In this document: piece after piece, positions 23,801 to 35,675 of the stretch | Position numbering within the stretch: the stretch's first letter is position 1 | How the letters are laid out: the number at the start of each line of letters is the position of its first letter | Source: Nemopilema nomurai | Lineage: Eukaryota; Cnidaria; Scyphozoa; Rhizostomeae; Rhizostomatidae | Assembly: GCA_003864495.1 (NCBI GenBank) | Contig: ML133394.1 | Location: forward strand, 1,736,001-1,800,000 | Length of the DNA stretch: 64,000 nt | Direction of reading: 5' to 3' | Notes under the pieces: generated by a model | Database searches by the model: none | What the model was told of the DNA's origin: nothing | The model's input: the letters and a program-made list of their open reading frames with translations, nothing else | Program-made: the position numbers and the translations under genes

Positions 23801-26800
23801 CACCAAAGTTTCCTATTAAAGAATTTTGTCATAGGTTCTTCGATGGCAGCAAATGCCCCATTTGAAGTAGATTTTGACGCAATCGCAAAAAATATTAAAG
23901 AGCTGAATACGTTGGCTGGAGAGGGTGAACATGTCATTACACACACCACAAAGGGGGCTCGTCTAAAGGTAAATGTTTCGCTTTTTCTCATTGTTCGACA
24001 AGAAAAAGCTATTTCTAAATAGCAAGTAAAAACTATAAGAGACAAGCTAGGCATATCCGGCTGTTTTTTTATCGTACCTACGTTTCCTCGACTTAGTGTG
24101 CAAATTTTATTGTACTCCAAGAAAGTCGTTTAATTTGGATACATTTGAACAACTTTTGTTAAATTAGGTAAAATGTTAGTTTACATGTTACTTAGTTTAA
24201 TCTGATCACATGTCTTTAAGGTGAAGTCTCCAAATCTATGTCGAAATGTCTGTCTTCATTTAACTTTATTATACATGTATTGATGGTTCTTTTGTATTTA
24301 CTGGTATGTGTGGCGTCTCCACTTTAGACTTTTTTTACAAAAGGAAACCGACAAAAAATCTAGCAATTTATTTACCCAGAATCCTACTCATAACTTATAA
24401 CTTGTGAATATGAGCAGAAGTGCAGTGTTTTTACCACGCCGTCGTCTTTTCTCATCGTTCTTGATATGGCTGGCTGAAGTTATCATTTCAATTTTTTTAG
24501 GTACGCGATCCTCTGCCTATAACACTGTACGCAAATGGTATATTCATGTTCAATGGCCCTTTCAGACCTTACACGGATGCTGAAACTCAGGTAGTCTATC
24601 ACGTCGTATTTGCGACCTGCTTACATTTAGAAGCATCTCATTAAAACTAACAATTAGAATTATCTAAATTACGCAATATTTTATTGTTTTCTGCGGTAGT
24701 TGAGCCAATTGTTTGGCACATCCTTGCATAGCCTAGCAAAGCCAACAATTCCTTCTAATTTTATCAAAGATAATTGGCCTGTGGTCATCTTAAAACTGTA
24801 TCAAAACATCACAGTATCAAAACCTTCCCTGTAGATTTTTAGCTGGGATATTGTCCTAAACCATACGCGTTCATGATACTTTTAAGTGGCTTCATTTCAG
24901 CTCTATGTATGGCTCTTTATTTTCGTTGTTGTTGTCATGTTCTAGGCATGTGTACGGGATTTAATGGACGGATATTTCCCATCTGAGCTGCAATTAAGAT
25001 ACCCTGATGGTGTCCCATTTCTTGTGAGTAATACTTTTGATTCCTTTCACCCAAGTGCTCGCCCCTTATTGCCGAGGCACCTTCACTTCATAGATTTTAT
25101 CTGAATGGAGCAAGTCTCTTCTAGAGAGTTACTTTGAAGAGCACGTAAACGATAATGGATTATATTTATGGATGGGCATGCCGTGAAATTGCTTTGATAA
25201 AACAACTGTCTGAATAGCTGGTAGTTCAAAAGCAGTAATCAAATTCTACTTGTAAGATACTAGACTACAGGAATCTAGAGTACTACCGTCATTTATAGGT
25301 ACATCTGCAATTTAGATATTCTTGGGTATTCGATATAGCTAGCCAGATGACGAAGTGGTAAAGGCAACAACAACTACCAACTATTTTTATTGAACAGAAA
25401 CTAGAAATGGAAACACGTTTATTCTATCGTGAGACAAAGCTGGCTAGAATTACTAGTCCGTCTAAGTCGTAAGAGTGGCGTACCCAAACTGTTGTCTAGA
25501 AGGTCTTTGTCGCTTTTGCCTTGTAACAAAATTTTGACTTTCAGCTGAAAGATTTGAGAGATACTAATTTCCGTGATGAAAGACAAGAGAGGCTTTTTAC
25601 TGGTGCTGGTCAGATGTTGGTCGAATCAGTGTCGAACAGAACAGATCAGACGTCGGACAAAAAGATTCAAACTGGGGAGGAAAAGTTTATTAAAGAAACA
25701 TCTCAGCCCCCTGGTAAGAAAACGCTTTGCAGTTTTTACTTCATAGCCTCTGTAAATGATGAAACTGACTGAATAGTTTTTGCCTTTCTTATCAATTAAC
25801 TGTTGGCTTGATCTTTTAATTTACGAGAAAGAAATAAGAAGGTTTAAAGGAGATGAATAAATAAAAGCAGAAATGTAGCTTTGTGGACGATTTCGGACTT
25901 TTTGAATCACTTGGTGGATATTAAAGGTAGCACGGGTTTGATCAAAATCATGGTTCCTTCATCACAGACATTTAAGTATGGATTCTGGCAAAGTCTTGAC
26001 AATTAGCTTGCTTCTATTTAAACGGCAGCATTGACAGCTCTTGACAACATTCTTTAACATCATTTTTGCTCGATTGCCAGGCTGGCACTAGTTAAAATCT
26101 AATTTATCTAAAAAAGTCCTCATGTGTATTTGTGGCCATAATAGTCATCGAGCCATAATAGTGATGAGCCAACTGTTTTGGATCTATATCAGTTTGAACT
26201 TCACCTGTTGCATCTTCACTCTTAATCTCCCCCTGTTTCCGCTGTCAGGTATAAACAGTTTCTTTCCCCTCGTGTAATAAATCTTTCTGCGAATCTCGAA
26301 CTGTTTGGTGCTTTCAATTTCAATATTCTAGGCAATCAAAAGCAAACTGTTGACCAGTTTTTAAGCAAACTGCCTTCATCAGTCGTGAGGAGTGGAAAAC
26401 TTGTAGACGTAAAGTCGGATCTCACAGCCACTTTGAAGGTAGGTAGCAGCGCGCTATTCCTGCAACCCCAAAGATCGAATCGCTAATTACCCTGAGGAGG
26501 ATTACTTGCCTTGCTGTTGACGTCATCGCTCTTCGTTTTCTATCCCTCTGCTCCGGGTCACACTGTCGGTTGACTTTGAAGTTTTCCAAAAATGCACATT
26601 GAATGCAGATTACGTTAACTGACAATGTCCCAGATCTCCAGACGTTCTTATCCTCTTTTTCTAAAAATGTATTCAGCACCCTGAAACGCACAAGAAGATG
26701 ATCTAGAAGATTTCATTACTTGATAGGAATGCTGACGTCTTTTTCTACCAGATTTGTCTCATAAATCCTTCACAGTTGAGGTCTGGTGATTTGCTCATTC

Positions 26801-29800
26801 TTTCCAGCTCTTGCAGCGCCCCTTCATGTCATATTCTCGAGAGAAAAAATTTTGACTTTAGAAGTTTTCAATTTCATGTTCCTACTTCTGACGAAACATT
26901 CCTTTCTCGATCCCTCTCTCTCTCTTGCTTCTTTCGTATTGATGATATGTTAAAACTTCTATTCTAGTTGCTTATAAAGATTATTTAGATTGTGCATCAT
27001 TGACTGCATTACAAATTTATGCTTCCATCAAATCCTTTAGGTGAAACGTCGATTATGCTACCTTCTCATTTAATTTCCCTTTAATACATCTTGAGGCAGC
27101 ATATACATCCTTGGTAATATTTTCCACAAAATAATCAGTTGTTGAGAATCCAATTTTTTGGGTGGGGAAGGGGGAATTGTGAAGCCAAAGTACGAGTTTG
27201 ACTTTAGCCAAAGTTCTTTCTTCTCCGTCTAATAAGTGTTGTTTCAGAGCTTATATTGTTGTCTCTAGGGGCAAGGGAGCTAATGCACAAAAGAACCACA
27301 TCTCGTTAATGTGTGGCATTGAGGCCCAACGGAAAGAATATCACCATTTTGCTTAGTTAATGTTGCACAGTCTATGCTGAGCCAATACTAATTTAACTAA
27401 TAAAAATGCGTTTCTTTCAGGGCGAGCAGAGTAAACCAACAGAGATTGTTACGGTCGAAAGCGAACTGGAGAAGAATCAAAACGCAAGGTGCTTTGTTGT
27501 TAGAAGCAAGAAATTTCTGATTATAATTTAAATTTCACATGGCTGCTTTTTGGAACGGCGATGTAATTAGCTCGATTCCTGAACAATTGGAGTAATCTGA
27601 TGGTTGCTTTAAGTGTATGCTACAAGAGGCTCATGCGCTCGGTAGTGTGTGCGAAATAATAAAAGACATGCGTATTGTCATCACAATTGCAGAAATATTG
27701 TTTTATCTATGCGACTATATTATGCATTACTATTTTTCGTCGCTTATTGCTTTACAGCCCATCACCAGAAATATATTCTAATATACCAACGTGTTGTCCA
27801 TGCATGGCCTAGTTGTATTTAAGACTAACTTCATGCATCCTGAAAAGATTTAAGACATCTCCCCATTCCAGCTCTAAAGACAGAGAGCCCCAGGAAGGCA
27901 TCACCACTTTGAGGATAAAGTCGGAAAGAGGAGATAAGGTAAATCTGTTTAATGCAAAAATCATGTTGCGAAATTTAGATAACAGGATTCTCATTAGATA
28001 ATAAAGCTTTTCCATGATAAAGGACGCGGAGTTTCTCCTAAGGCCGACACAAGTGGGTTAGCCCTATGATAGCTTAGATCTAAGGAAAAATGCAATTTTA
28101 TAGATTGTATATTTGGCTTTGGTTTTTTGTTTCTTGGGGGCTTTCACTGCTCTCGGTGGGGCCTGGGCAACATTCATCGTGCTTTGCTGCCAAGTGTGCA
28201 TTTGGCCTGGGTTGACGTGTTGCAGACTTGCCTTTTTCGAGCTTTCACATGAAGCTTCCTACCAATAATAGTTCTATCACTTACTTCAACTGCCTTTTTC
28301 AAATGCAAAACGGGCAACCATTCGAGTTTAACAGTAAATGTTGATTCGATATTTACATTTGTTTTTTGGCTCTCCCTTTCGGTCAGAGTGGGTAACTTTT
28401 TCATTACCAATAAAAAAGTCACCATGTTTCTTGCATGTGCAACATTTGAAATACTTGATTAATTTGCATTTTATTTACTCCTTATATCTGCTAGCCCACT
28501 TTTCTCATTTTGACACGAAACTTCGAGGTCCCAACCTTGATCTTCCATTAATCTTTTCCAGACGTATATGTTGAAAATGAAGTATAGCAACACCATTGGG
28601 GACGTCAAACGACAGTTAAACAAAATCAGGTAACTCTTACTTAACTGTGCATGATCAAAACAATTCTCTCTACGTATATGTGTTCCAGCTGAGGAATCCT
28701 ACCCAACTGAACGGTCACGTGCCACCTAAACACCTTATATAATTAGTAAACCGATTGAAGTAATAACGACGGATGAACTGGAGGTGAGCTCCTTTGTCAG
28801 TAAAGTAAGTCAACGGATAACATTCAATCCGCCCATAAGGAGACTAATTATAAAGTCACAATGCCGGGCGTGTGCTTATAGCATGCGTTGTTTTTGCGTC
28901 GAGTCGTTAGAGACATTTGCGGCTTCGGGGCTGCGCAAATTGTACTTATCCAGCGAAATGGCAGCATAGAATATTTAAATACAGCCAAAGGTGGTGTCAG
29001 TTCAATAATGTTCCTTTCATTGCAGTAAGCGCTGGAAATCTTTCTGTTTTGAAAATAGTAGATTGTAGCTGTTTAGCCCAGACTTCTAAGATAAGAATCT
29101 TAAGGTGACTTTTAGAAATTCAGTCTGGTTTTGCACACAGTCTATACTTTGCAAATGTGATCGTCTTAGCTTGGTCTGTTTACAAATACCCGTGACGCTG
29201 CCAATTTGCACAGAGCATGTTTCACTGTTTACGCTGCGCAAAAGTTTAGCCATCAACTAGTGTACATCACATTATCATAGCCTGGTCTGTTGGTCTTTTT
29301 TTAAGGGCCACGGTGAGATTCACAGTAGCAAAATCCTTAGTGAGCTGTGTTATACTGCGTTATGTGTGAATTTTCTAGCTGTGCCATTAAAATTTGCATA
29401 AAAAGTTACATTAAGATCCAAGCAGTTTACAAATGATGGTCTGGTTATTTTATCAATCGATTTCGTGGCAGTGAGATCCATATTTTGCTCATTATGTTAA
29501 CGAAACAGACGAAGAACTCCTACGCAGAGGTGTCTCGTGCGTGACGTCTGATCCTGAATCTACAAACAGCTGAAGTTCGAATAGACATTTTCTGTTATTT
29601 CGAGGGTGTAAATGTCTCCAGCTTTGGCAACCAGACGCCAGAGAAGCCTTTCTTTTTCGAGGCCAAATCATTCACCAAGGGTTCTTTATCAATTCTGGAA
29701 TTGGGTGTAAGCTAGATATTTATCTTTCGACGTAACTCAAAACCCTCCTCAAGTTGACTGTTGACATAGAGTTCAATAAGCCTTTATATTTATTAGACGC

Positions 29801-30155
29801 ATCTAAGGGGTGGGTTGTGGGGGTTACAACCCCTGCCCTTTTTGGCAAGGAAGGGAATCTTGCCCTATTCCCATGGAAATTCAATGTCTTTATGCCCATT
29901 TCTACCACGAAACCCCTGCCTTATCCTAGTTGCGCCCCTGTAGATTACACAGACGCTATGCACTGCCTTTCTGAATCATATCCATTTTGCTCTACATAAT
30001 GAACTTTTGTCACTTTCAGGCAACACAAGTCCCTGAACTACCAGCTCAAGTCATCGTTTCCAAACGCAACATACACCAACGACCGTGAAACTCTTGAAGA
30101 CTGTGGACTAGTACCCAATGCTACTTTACATTTGCATATCAAGAAGCAGATTTAA
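17826..30155 (+). CDS. UBXN11: UBX domain protein 11 (SEP + UBX), 16 exons
   Basis: UBXN11 (socius) is a p97/VCP-type adaptor family member also reported to bind Rnd GTPases. Exons: 17826-17881, 18790-18827, 19193-19294, 20116-20210, 20705-20759, 22590-22663, 22908-23060, 23835-23968, 24501-24590, 24946-25023, 25545-25713, 26332-26438, 27421-27488, 27872-27938, 28562-28629 and 30020-30155. All have AG/GT borders, and phases agree except at one exon. The start MSSPLSSLNKNKK matches the vertebrate N-terminus. A coiled coil follows (exons 4-6), then the SEP domain (FEVDFDAIAKN, LYANGIFMFNGPFRPYTD, DGYFPSELQLRYPDGVPF), a FLSKLPSSV linker, and the C-terminal UBX domain (TLRIKSERGDK, NTIGDVKRQL, LEDCGLVPNATLHLHIKKQI). 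Length is ~496 residues (human 520). Oddity: exon 22908-23060 starts in frame (KFLEDYGMVWVGDEDN), meets TGA at 22986, and resumes one frame over (ending SLWHPG). The foldback element ends ~40 bp before the ATG. Confidence 0.93.
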
Positions 30156-30268
30156 TTCACAAGACTATGTTTGCTATCAACAGGAAAAAATTCCTGACAA
30201 GGGAGTCTGTTTTCATGAAAAGCTATTTTATGAAAATGTTTTAAGGAAAGTTATATTTCAACAAAGAG

Positions 30269-30274
30269 AATAAA
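30269..30274 (+). terminator. Poly(A) signal of UBXN11
   Basis: AATAAA 114 bases after the UBXN11 stop, followed by T/GT-rich sequence. Confidence 0.75.
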
Positions 30275-32212
30275 TGTTGTCATAGCCTTGACAATTTGTA
30301 CCAGCTGTAATTACTAGGTTTTATTATCAAGCCGAAAGCACCATCGAGAGACTTTTGTGTCCAATTGGCCTAAAACTTTTTCACGAACATTTTTAATACA
30401 CCAGGCTTCCGTGTCGCTTGGCGTTGTTTATGTTTTCCATCGTTGTTCTTTTCAACAAACACTTAACATTTTTTTATAATAATCAGAGAACGTCGGTTTG
30501 ATTTCTGAAACGAACTCCATCAATATCTTTACTTGGCTAAGAGCTTATCTGTGCTAAATCTTCCGATTGACACTAATACAATGTTGAAGAACGCGCACTA
30601 TTTGGAATCACTTTCCACAGAAGATGGCTAGTCTGTTTTCCACTGGCTAGCCACTATTCACATACACATAAAAATAAGTTAAATTACTTTTCTGCCATGG
30701 TACCACAATCAGAAGGTTTCAGTTAATACTGACGGGACCACTAGCCGAATGTTAACCTGAAAGGAATCGACCATAGGTGATGCATAAACGATAATAGCAC
30801 TTAAGCAGTTGTACTAGTCTGATGTTGACCTGTCCACCTAAGATTTCAGTGCAGTCTCTAAACCGGTTCTTAAATCGAACTGAACTATGTCTATTCCGTG
30901 TAAAGAATGACACATGATTGATGCTGGGTAGATAAGAAGCAATGAATATCTGGCTAAGCTTTTAATTGAAAGAGCCAGGTAGTCATTAATCTTACAGCTT
31001 AGCCGACCAAAGTACTGAAACTCGCCTCACTGCAGATAATCAAGGTTTTGCCAATTGAGACAGTGCTTTGCCTAGCATTACCAGTTTGGGATACCATCAG
31101 TGCTTGAATCCAAATTCTTTTGCAGATGTGTTTAGATGTATGCAGCAAAATCAGTTATTATCGTCAAGGATTTGCTAGGGAAGACAGAAAAGACACTACA
31201 AGATTAGCTTTTGTTGGTTTACAGCCTGACAGTGTATCACAATTTGTACTTGCTGCTAGCAGCTAGCATGTTTCTGTCTGTTTACCCTATCTTGCAGATT
31301 GCACAAGATGGTGCTGCATTTACAAAAGAGGTTAATTGTCTCCATTGAAGACAAGTTACCTAGACCTGTCAGTTATCTTTTATTACATACATTTTTTGAA
31401 GCTTACTTCAATGCAATGTTGACAACCTCCAATCCAACATATTCCTCCCTTTCCTTGATTTCTACTGACATATTCTAAGTTCACAGCTGTCTCTAAGATG
31501 CCTTCATACAAACCAATCTATGCTTCTTAGCACCTTTTTGGCCTAAGCTTATCTTGTCACAGCTAGCTAGCGAAAATGCTGAAATAGCTTCAGATTGCAT
31601 CTCAAATTAGGCACCCTTTCAGCATCGAGAAATTGCAGCATACTGAATCAAAGGCCCTAAAGTGTCCCTTGTGGGTTTCTGGCTGACAAGATGGTCTTTT
31701 TTAATTTTTGTGCCTTCTCCAAGCTAATTGCTTTAATACAAGTAGCACACTGCTCATCTGAGTTTGAGGTGGCAACCAGGTGGTAGCAACTACTTCTTAC
31801 CTTCTATTTTTCTCATTTTTCCATTTTATATTTACACTTTTATTTACATATTGGTTATTTAGTTTTTACTTTCTTTGCCTATCAAAACATATACATACTT
31901 TTTGCTACGATCTGAAAAAATTATAATAAACATCCAATAATCCTGAACAAATCCAAAGACAGTAGTCATCAGATTTCTTGTTATCCAAGAGACAGCCCCA
32001 AAAATAAACCAGAGAGGATTTTACATCAAATTGTAGATTTTCATAGACAGCATCTTGTGCAGTTCGAATGGGATGATAAGCGAAGCTATTTGGAAAAATT
32101 TACTTTGAAACAGTTCCTACAATAACTTTTGAGAATTGTTTGCAAATTATTTCAATGTTTGGTGTAAAGCACTTAAGTTGTGGTCAGAGATCTAATCACA
32201 ACTTGCCTGACA
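30275..32212. other. Intergenic, no gene seen
   Basis: AT-rich interval between the convergent ends of UBXN11 (+) and the TP53I3-like gene (-). No long open frame, splice-supported exon or repeat array was found. Confidence 0.55.
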
Positions 32213-34177
32213 TTAAAGTTCATCTTTGTCATTGGATATCTTGATAACAATCTTTCCAGTGTTTGCAGAATTCTCCATTGCTGTATGAGCATCTGCTATG
32301 TCATTGAATTCGTATACTGAATCAATAACAGGTCTTAATGTTCCATTCCCAAAATGAGGCAAAACATTTTCACTGAATGCATCTACCAGCTCCTTTTTGT
32401 ACTGAAATGTAAGTGCAAAAGCTGATAAACATCACAAATGACAAGGACTCTCTGGCAATTGCATGAAAAAATCAGTACACAAATAAAAAAACTGTGGCCT
32501 TTAGTTGTTTGCATTTTATCAGAAAACCAACCTTCTGTGTCATGTAAAGAAAACTTTAAAAGCTTGATTTGAGTTTCAAAAATGGGTAAAAAAATGTACC
32601 TGAAGTGATCTGGTTCTTAGGGTTGTGGCAAGTAACTGAGCTCTCTTTGACATCAGGTGTCTAAAGAGGTCACCATCTATTTTCGCTCCTCCAAGAAGCC
32701 CATATAAGACCCATCTGCCATCTACAGCTAGCAATTTTGCATTTTTTTCCCAGAATGATGCTCCAACTGGATCCAGGACAACATCAACACCTTTTTCTAC
32801 AAATATAATCAGGGGCATGTACAACCACAGTGCCCATTGAGGTCCCTATCAGTGTTAAATTAAAATGGAAAATCAAAATATCAACCTATTACAATAAATT
32901 GCTATACTGACACTTTTCATTGTTTAAAATATGCCAGTGTTGGTCAGAGTCAACCTAGTTTTTTGAATTATCATATCTATGTGCATTGAATTATATTAAG
33001 CCAAGTTCTCAACTGATTTAAAACAAACTGTAAACAAATAAAATATTTTGTGATCTTTTTGTAGGTACTAACTTCCATTACCATTTAATTTGCTTTGGAA
33101 AATCTCTTGGAAGTTCTCCTCTTTATAATTTGAAACATGATCAGCACCAAGACTTTTTGCAAAGTCAAGTTTTGCTTTGGAGCCTGCAGTAACAAGAGTT
33201 GTGGCTCCAGCAAGTTTAGCTAATTGGATTGCTGCTGTTCCAACACCACTTCCTCCAGCATGAATCAGAACGGACTCATTTTCCTGAATTCGGCCAAGAA
33301 AGTGAAGGAGCTGGTAGGCAGTTAGCCAAACTTCAGGAATTGCAGCAGCCTCAAGCAGACTCAGACTACTGGGGACTTTCATAACAAGTGACTCTGATAC
33401 AGAAATATACTCTGAATAACCACCACCTACAGGAAGAGCACAATTAAATTAATTGCCACAATAGAGGGATGCTTGTGATTTGATGTGGTGAAGAGTAAAA
33501 TAGGAAATGCGTGTGTAAATATGAAAGCTACTTTTTTATAAGAATTAAAACATAACAGCAGAGGAGAATTAGTTTATGGTACATACCAGCTAACAGAGCC
33601 ATTACTTTCTCGCCGATTCTAAACCAGAAAAAATACTGTCAAAATAATGAAACTTGACAAATCCATTCTAATCAGACATCATCTATGTCAAATGCTAACT
33701 TATCTTACATTCAAATTAGTACCCTCTAGCATTTAATAAGAGCCAATAATTATTTTAAATAATAATTTCTTTATCAATCTTTAATTGTTGTCACTCAAAC
33801 ACAAAACTAGACAAAACACCGATACGACACACACACCTAAACTTCTTTCGAACACTCTTCCCAACAAACTCTACAACTCCGCTTGCCTCAAGTCCCATTG
33901 TTTCTGATTCGCCTTTTGGTGGAGGGTATCTTCCCATTCTTTGCAATATATCTGCTCGGTTTAAGGCTGTCGCATGAACTTTTATCAACACATGATCGTC
34001 TTTGACTTCTGGCTTTGGTACATCACCGATTCGCATCTTTTCAGGTCCTCCGGGGCCATCCAAAATTACTGCCTTCATCGCGGATGAAAATGTACGTGCC
34101 ACTGTAATTAAGTAAATATATCGTAGGTAATTGCACCCAAACAAACCAAACTCCACACGTTTTCTCAAGGCAGCCAT
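32213..34177 (-). CDS. TP53I3: TP53I3/PIG3-like NADPH quinone oxidoreductase, five exons
   Basis: A zinc-independent medium-chain reductase that uses NADPH to reduce quinones; PIG3 is the p53-inducible member in vertebrates. Exons on the minus strand: 34177-33837, 33618-33587, 33426-33073, 32796-32600 and 32401-32213, with consistent phases. Motifs in order: MKAVILDGPGGPE, ALNRADILQRMGRYPPP, GLEASG, AAAIPEVWLTAYQLLH, the dinucleotide-binding HAGGSGVGTAAIQLAK, LDPVGASFWEKN, DGRWVLYGLLGG, and the tail NTGKIVIKI. From M at 34078 it has 337 residues (human 332). I chose the upstream in-frame ATG at 34177 (370 residues) because the extra 33 residues are basic, hydrophobic and Ser/Arg-rich (MAALRKRV ... 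VARTFSSA), like a mitochondrial presequence. The shorter start remains possible. The gene is head-to-head with CDK10, 95 bp apart. Confidence 0.92.
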
Positions 34178-34272
34178 TACCTTGATAGTTGTTCCTGCCT
34201 CTCTTTTGTGTTTGCCATGAACAGCAACGAGGTTAGAAAATGTCGGCGACAAGAAGTCAACTTTAGAGGAAG
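34178..34272. promoter_or_regulatory. Candidate bidirectional promoter, TP53I3-like / CDK10
   Basis: Only 95 bases separate the upstream ATG of the reductase (-) from the CDK10 ATG (+), or about 194 if the reductase starts at 34078. Transcription of both must start in or near this gap. No TATA box is obvious. The role is inferred from geometry alone. Confidence 0.5.
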
Positions 34273-35675
34273 ATGGCTAGCGATTCCTGCGATGGCATCC
34301 GCCTTCACTCGTTTAGAGACCCAGAAAGCTTTACAAATATACCCCAGGATGCAATTTTAGGCAATAGTCGAAGCGTTGCTGATTTTGAAAAATTAAATCG
34401 AGTCGGTGAGGGGACATATGGGGTGGTATATCGTGCAAAGGATACCGTGAGTGGGGAAATCGTTGCTTTGAAAAAGGTGCGGATGGACAGGGAGAAGGAT
34501 GGCCTACCTATTAGCAGTTTTAGGGAAATAAACTTGTTGTTACAGATATCACATGTGAATATAGTGAGGCTGGGCGAAATTGCCGTCGGCCGAAAGTTAG
34601 ATAATGTTTTTCTTGTAATGGAGTACTGCCATCAAGAACTTGCTAGTCTCCTTGACAACATGGCAACACCGTTTTCAGAAGCACAAATCAAATGTTTGAT
34701 GCTACAGCTACTAAGAGGTGTTGAGCATTTGCATTTCAAATATATCATCCACCGAGATCTGAAGGTATCAAATTTACTTCTGACAAACAAAGGAATCTTG
34801 AAAATTGGTGAGTAAGTTATAATTTGTGCACTAATAGAGTTCTATATTGTGACGTCACCAAAAAACTAATCTATTTAGACTGATCCCAAAGGACAAAGTT
34901 GTCAACTCTGCTATAAACCATTGAGTGGCATCCTGCTTTTGTAAAAGGTTGCTTTTCAGTCTTATAGTTTTGTCATAAGTTTGAATCATTAAATTAGATG
35001 AAATATGAATCTTTTAGTTATTCATATAACACAAGTCTTTGCATTTTAGCTGACTTTGGTCTCGCAAGAAAGTTTGGCTATCCTTCCAAGCAAATGACTC
35101 CAGTTGTGGTGACACTTTGGTACCGTGCACCTGAGTTGCTCCTCGGCTCCAGGATACAGACACCATCAATAGACATGTGGGCAGTTGGCTGTGTGTTTGG
35201 TGAGCTTCTGTCACACAAGCCACTGCTCCCAGGAAAGTCAGAACTAAATCAGCTGCAATTAATAATTGACTTATTAGGAACTCCAAGCGAAAAGATATGG
35301 CCGGGATTTTCTGAATTGCCTGGGCCAAAGAACTTCACTTTCAAGCATCAACCATACAACAATCTAAGGCATAAATTTCCTTGGTTATCTGACTCTGGAA
35401 TAACTCTCCTACAACAGATGTTTACTTATGACCCTAAACGAAGAATCTCAGCAAAGACATCAATTAAAAGCTCCTATTTCAAAGAAAAACCTTTACCTAT
35501 AGATCCTGACTTGATGCCAACGTTTCCTGAACACAGAAACTTCCAGGAGCTGCAAAATGACTTTTCCTCCCTCAAAAAATCAAAACTAGGTGGTGCAAAG
35601 CGTCATCCAGCTGAGTCAACTGCAACTTTCATTGGAAGTGAAGAGATGCAGAGCCTTTTAAAAAAGCGAAGATGA
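34273..35675 (+). CDS. CDK10: Cyclin-dependent kinase 10, two exons
   Basis: A CMGC Ser/Thr kinase that pairs with cyclin M in animals. Exon 1 is 34273-34807; exon 2 is 35050-35675; the split codon is GCT at the A of ADFGLA. The 386-residue product has the Gly loop GEGTYG (45-50), catalytic Lys67 in VALKK, and the family-naming helix PISSFRE (79-85; PISSLRE in human CDK10). It also has HRDLKVSN (160-167), DFGLAR (181-186), the activation segment [18 protein letters not shown], and [10 protein letters not shown] and [10 protein letters not shown] near the end. These separate CDK10 from the related CDK11. All catalytic residues are present. Only one intron interrupts the gene, against many in vertebrates. 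The C-terminus is Lys/Arg-rich (LLKKRR), a possible nuclear signal. No clear AATAAA follows nearby. Confidence 0.96.
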
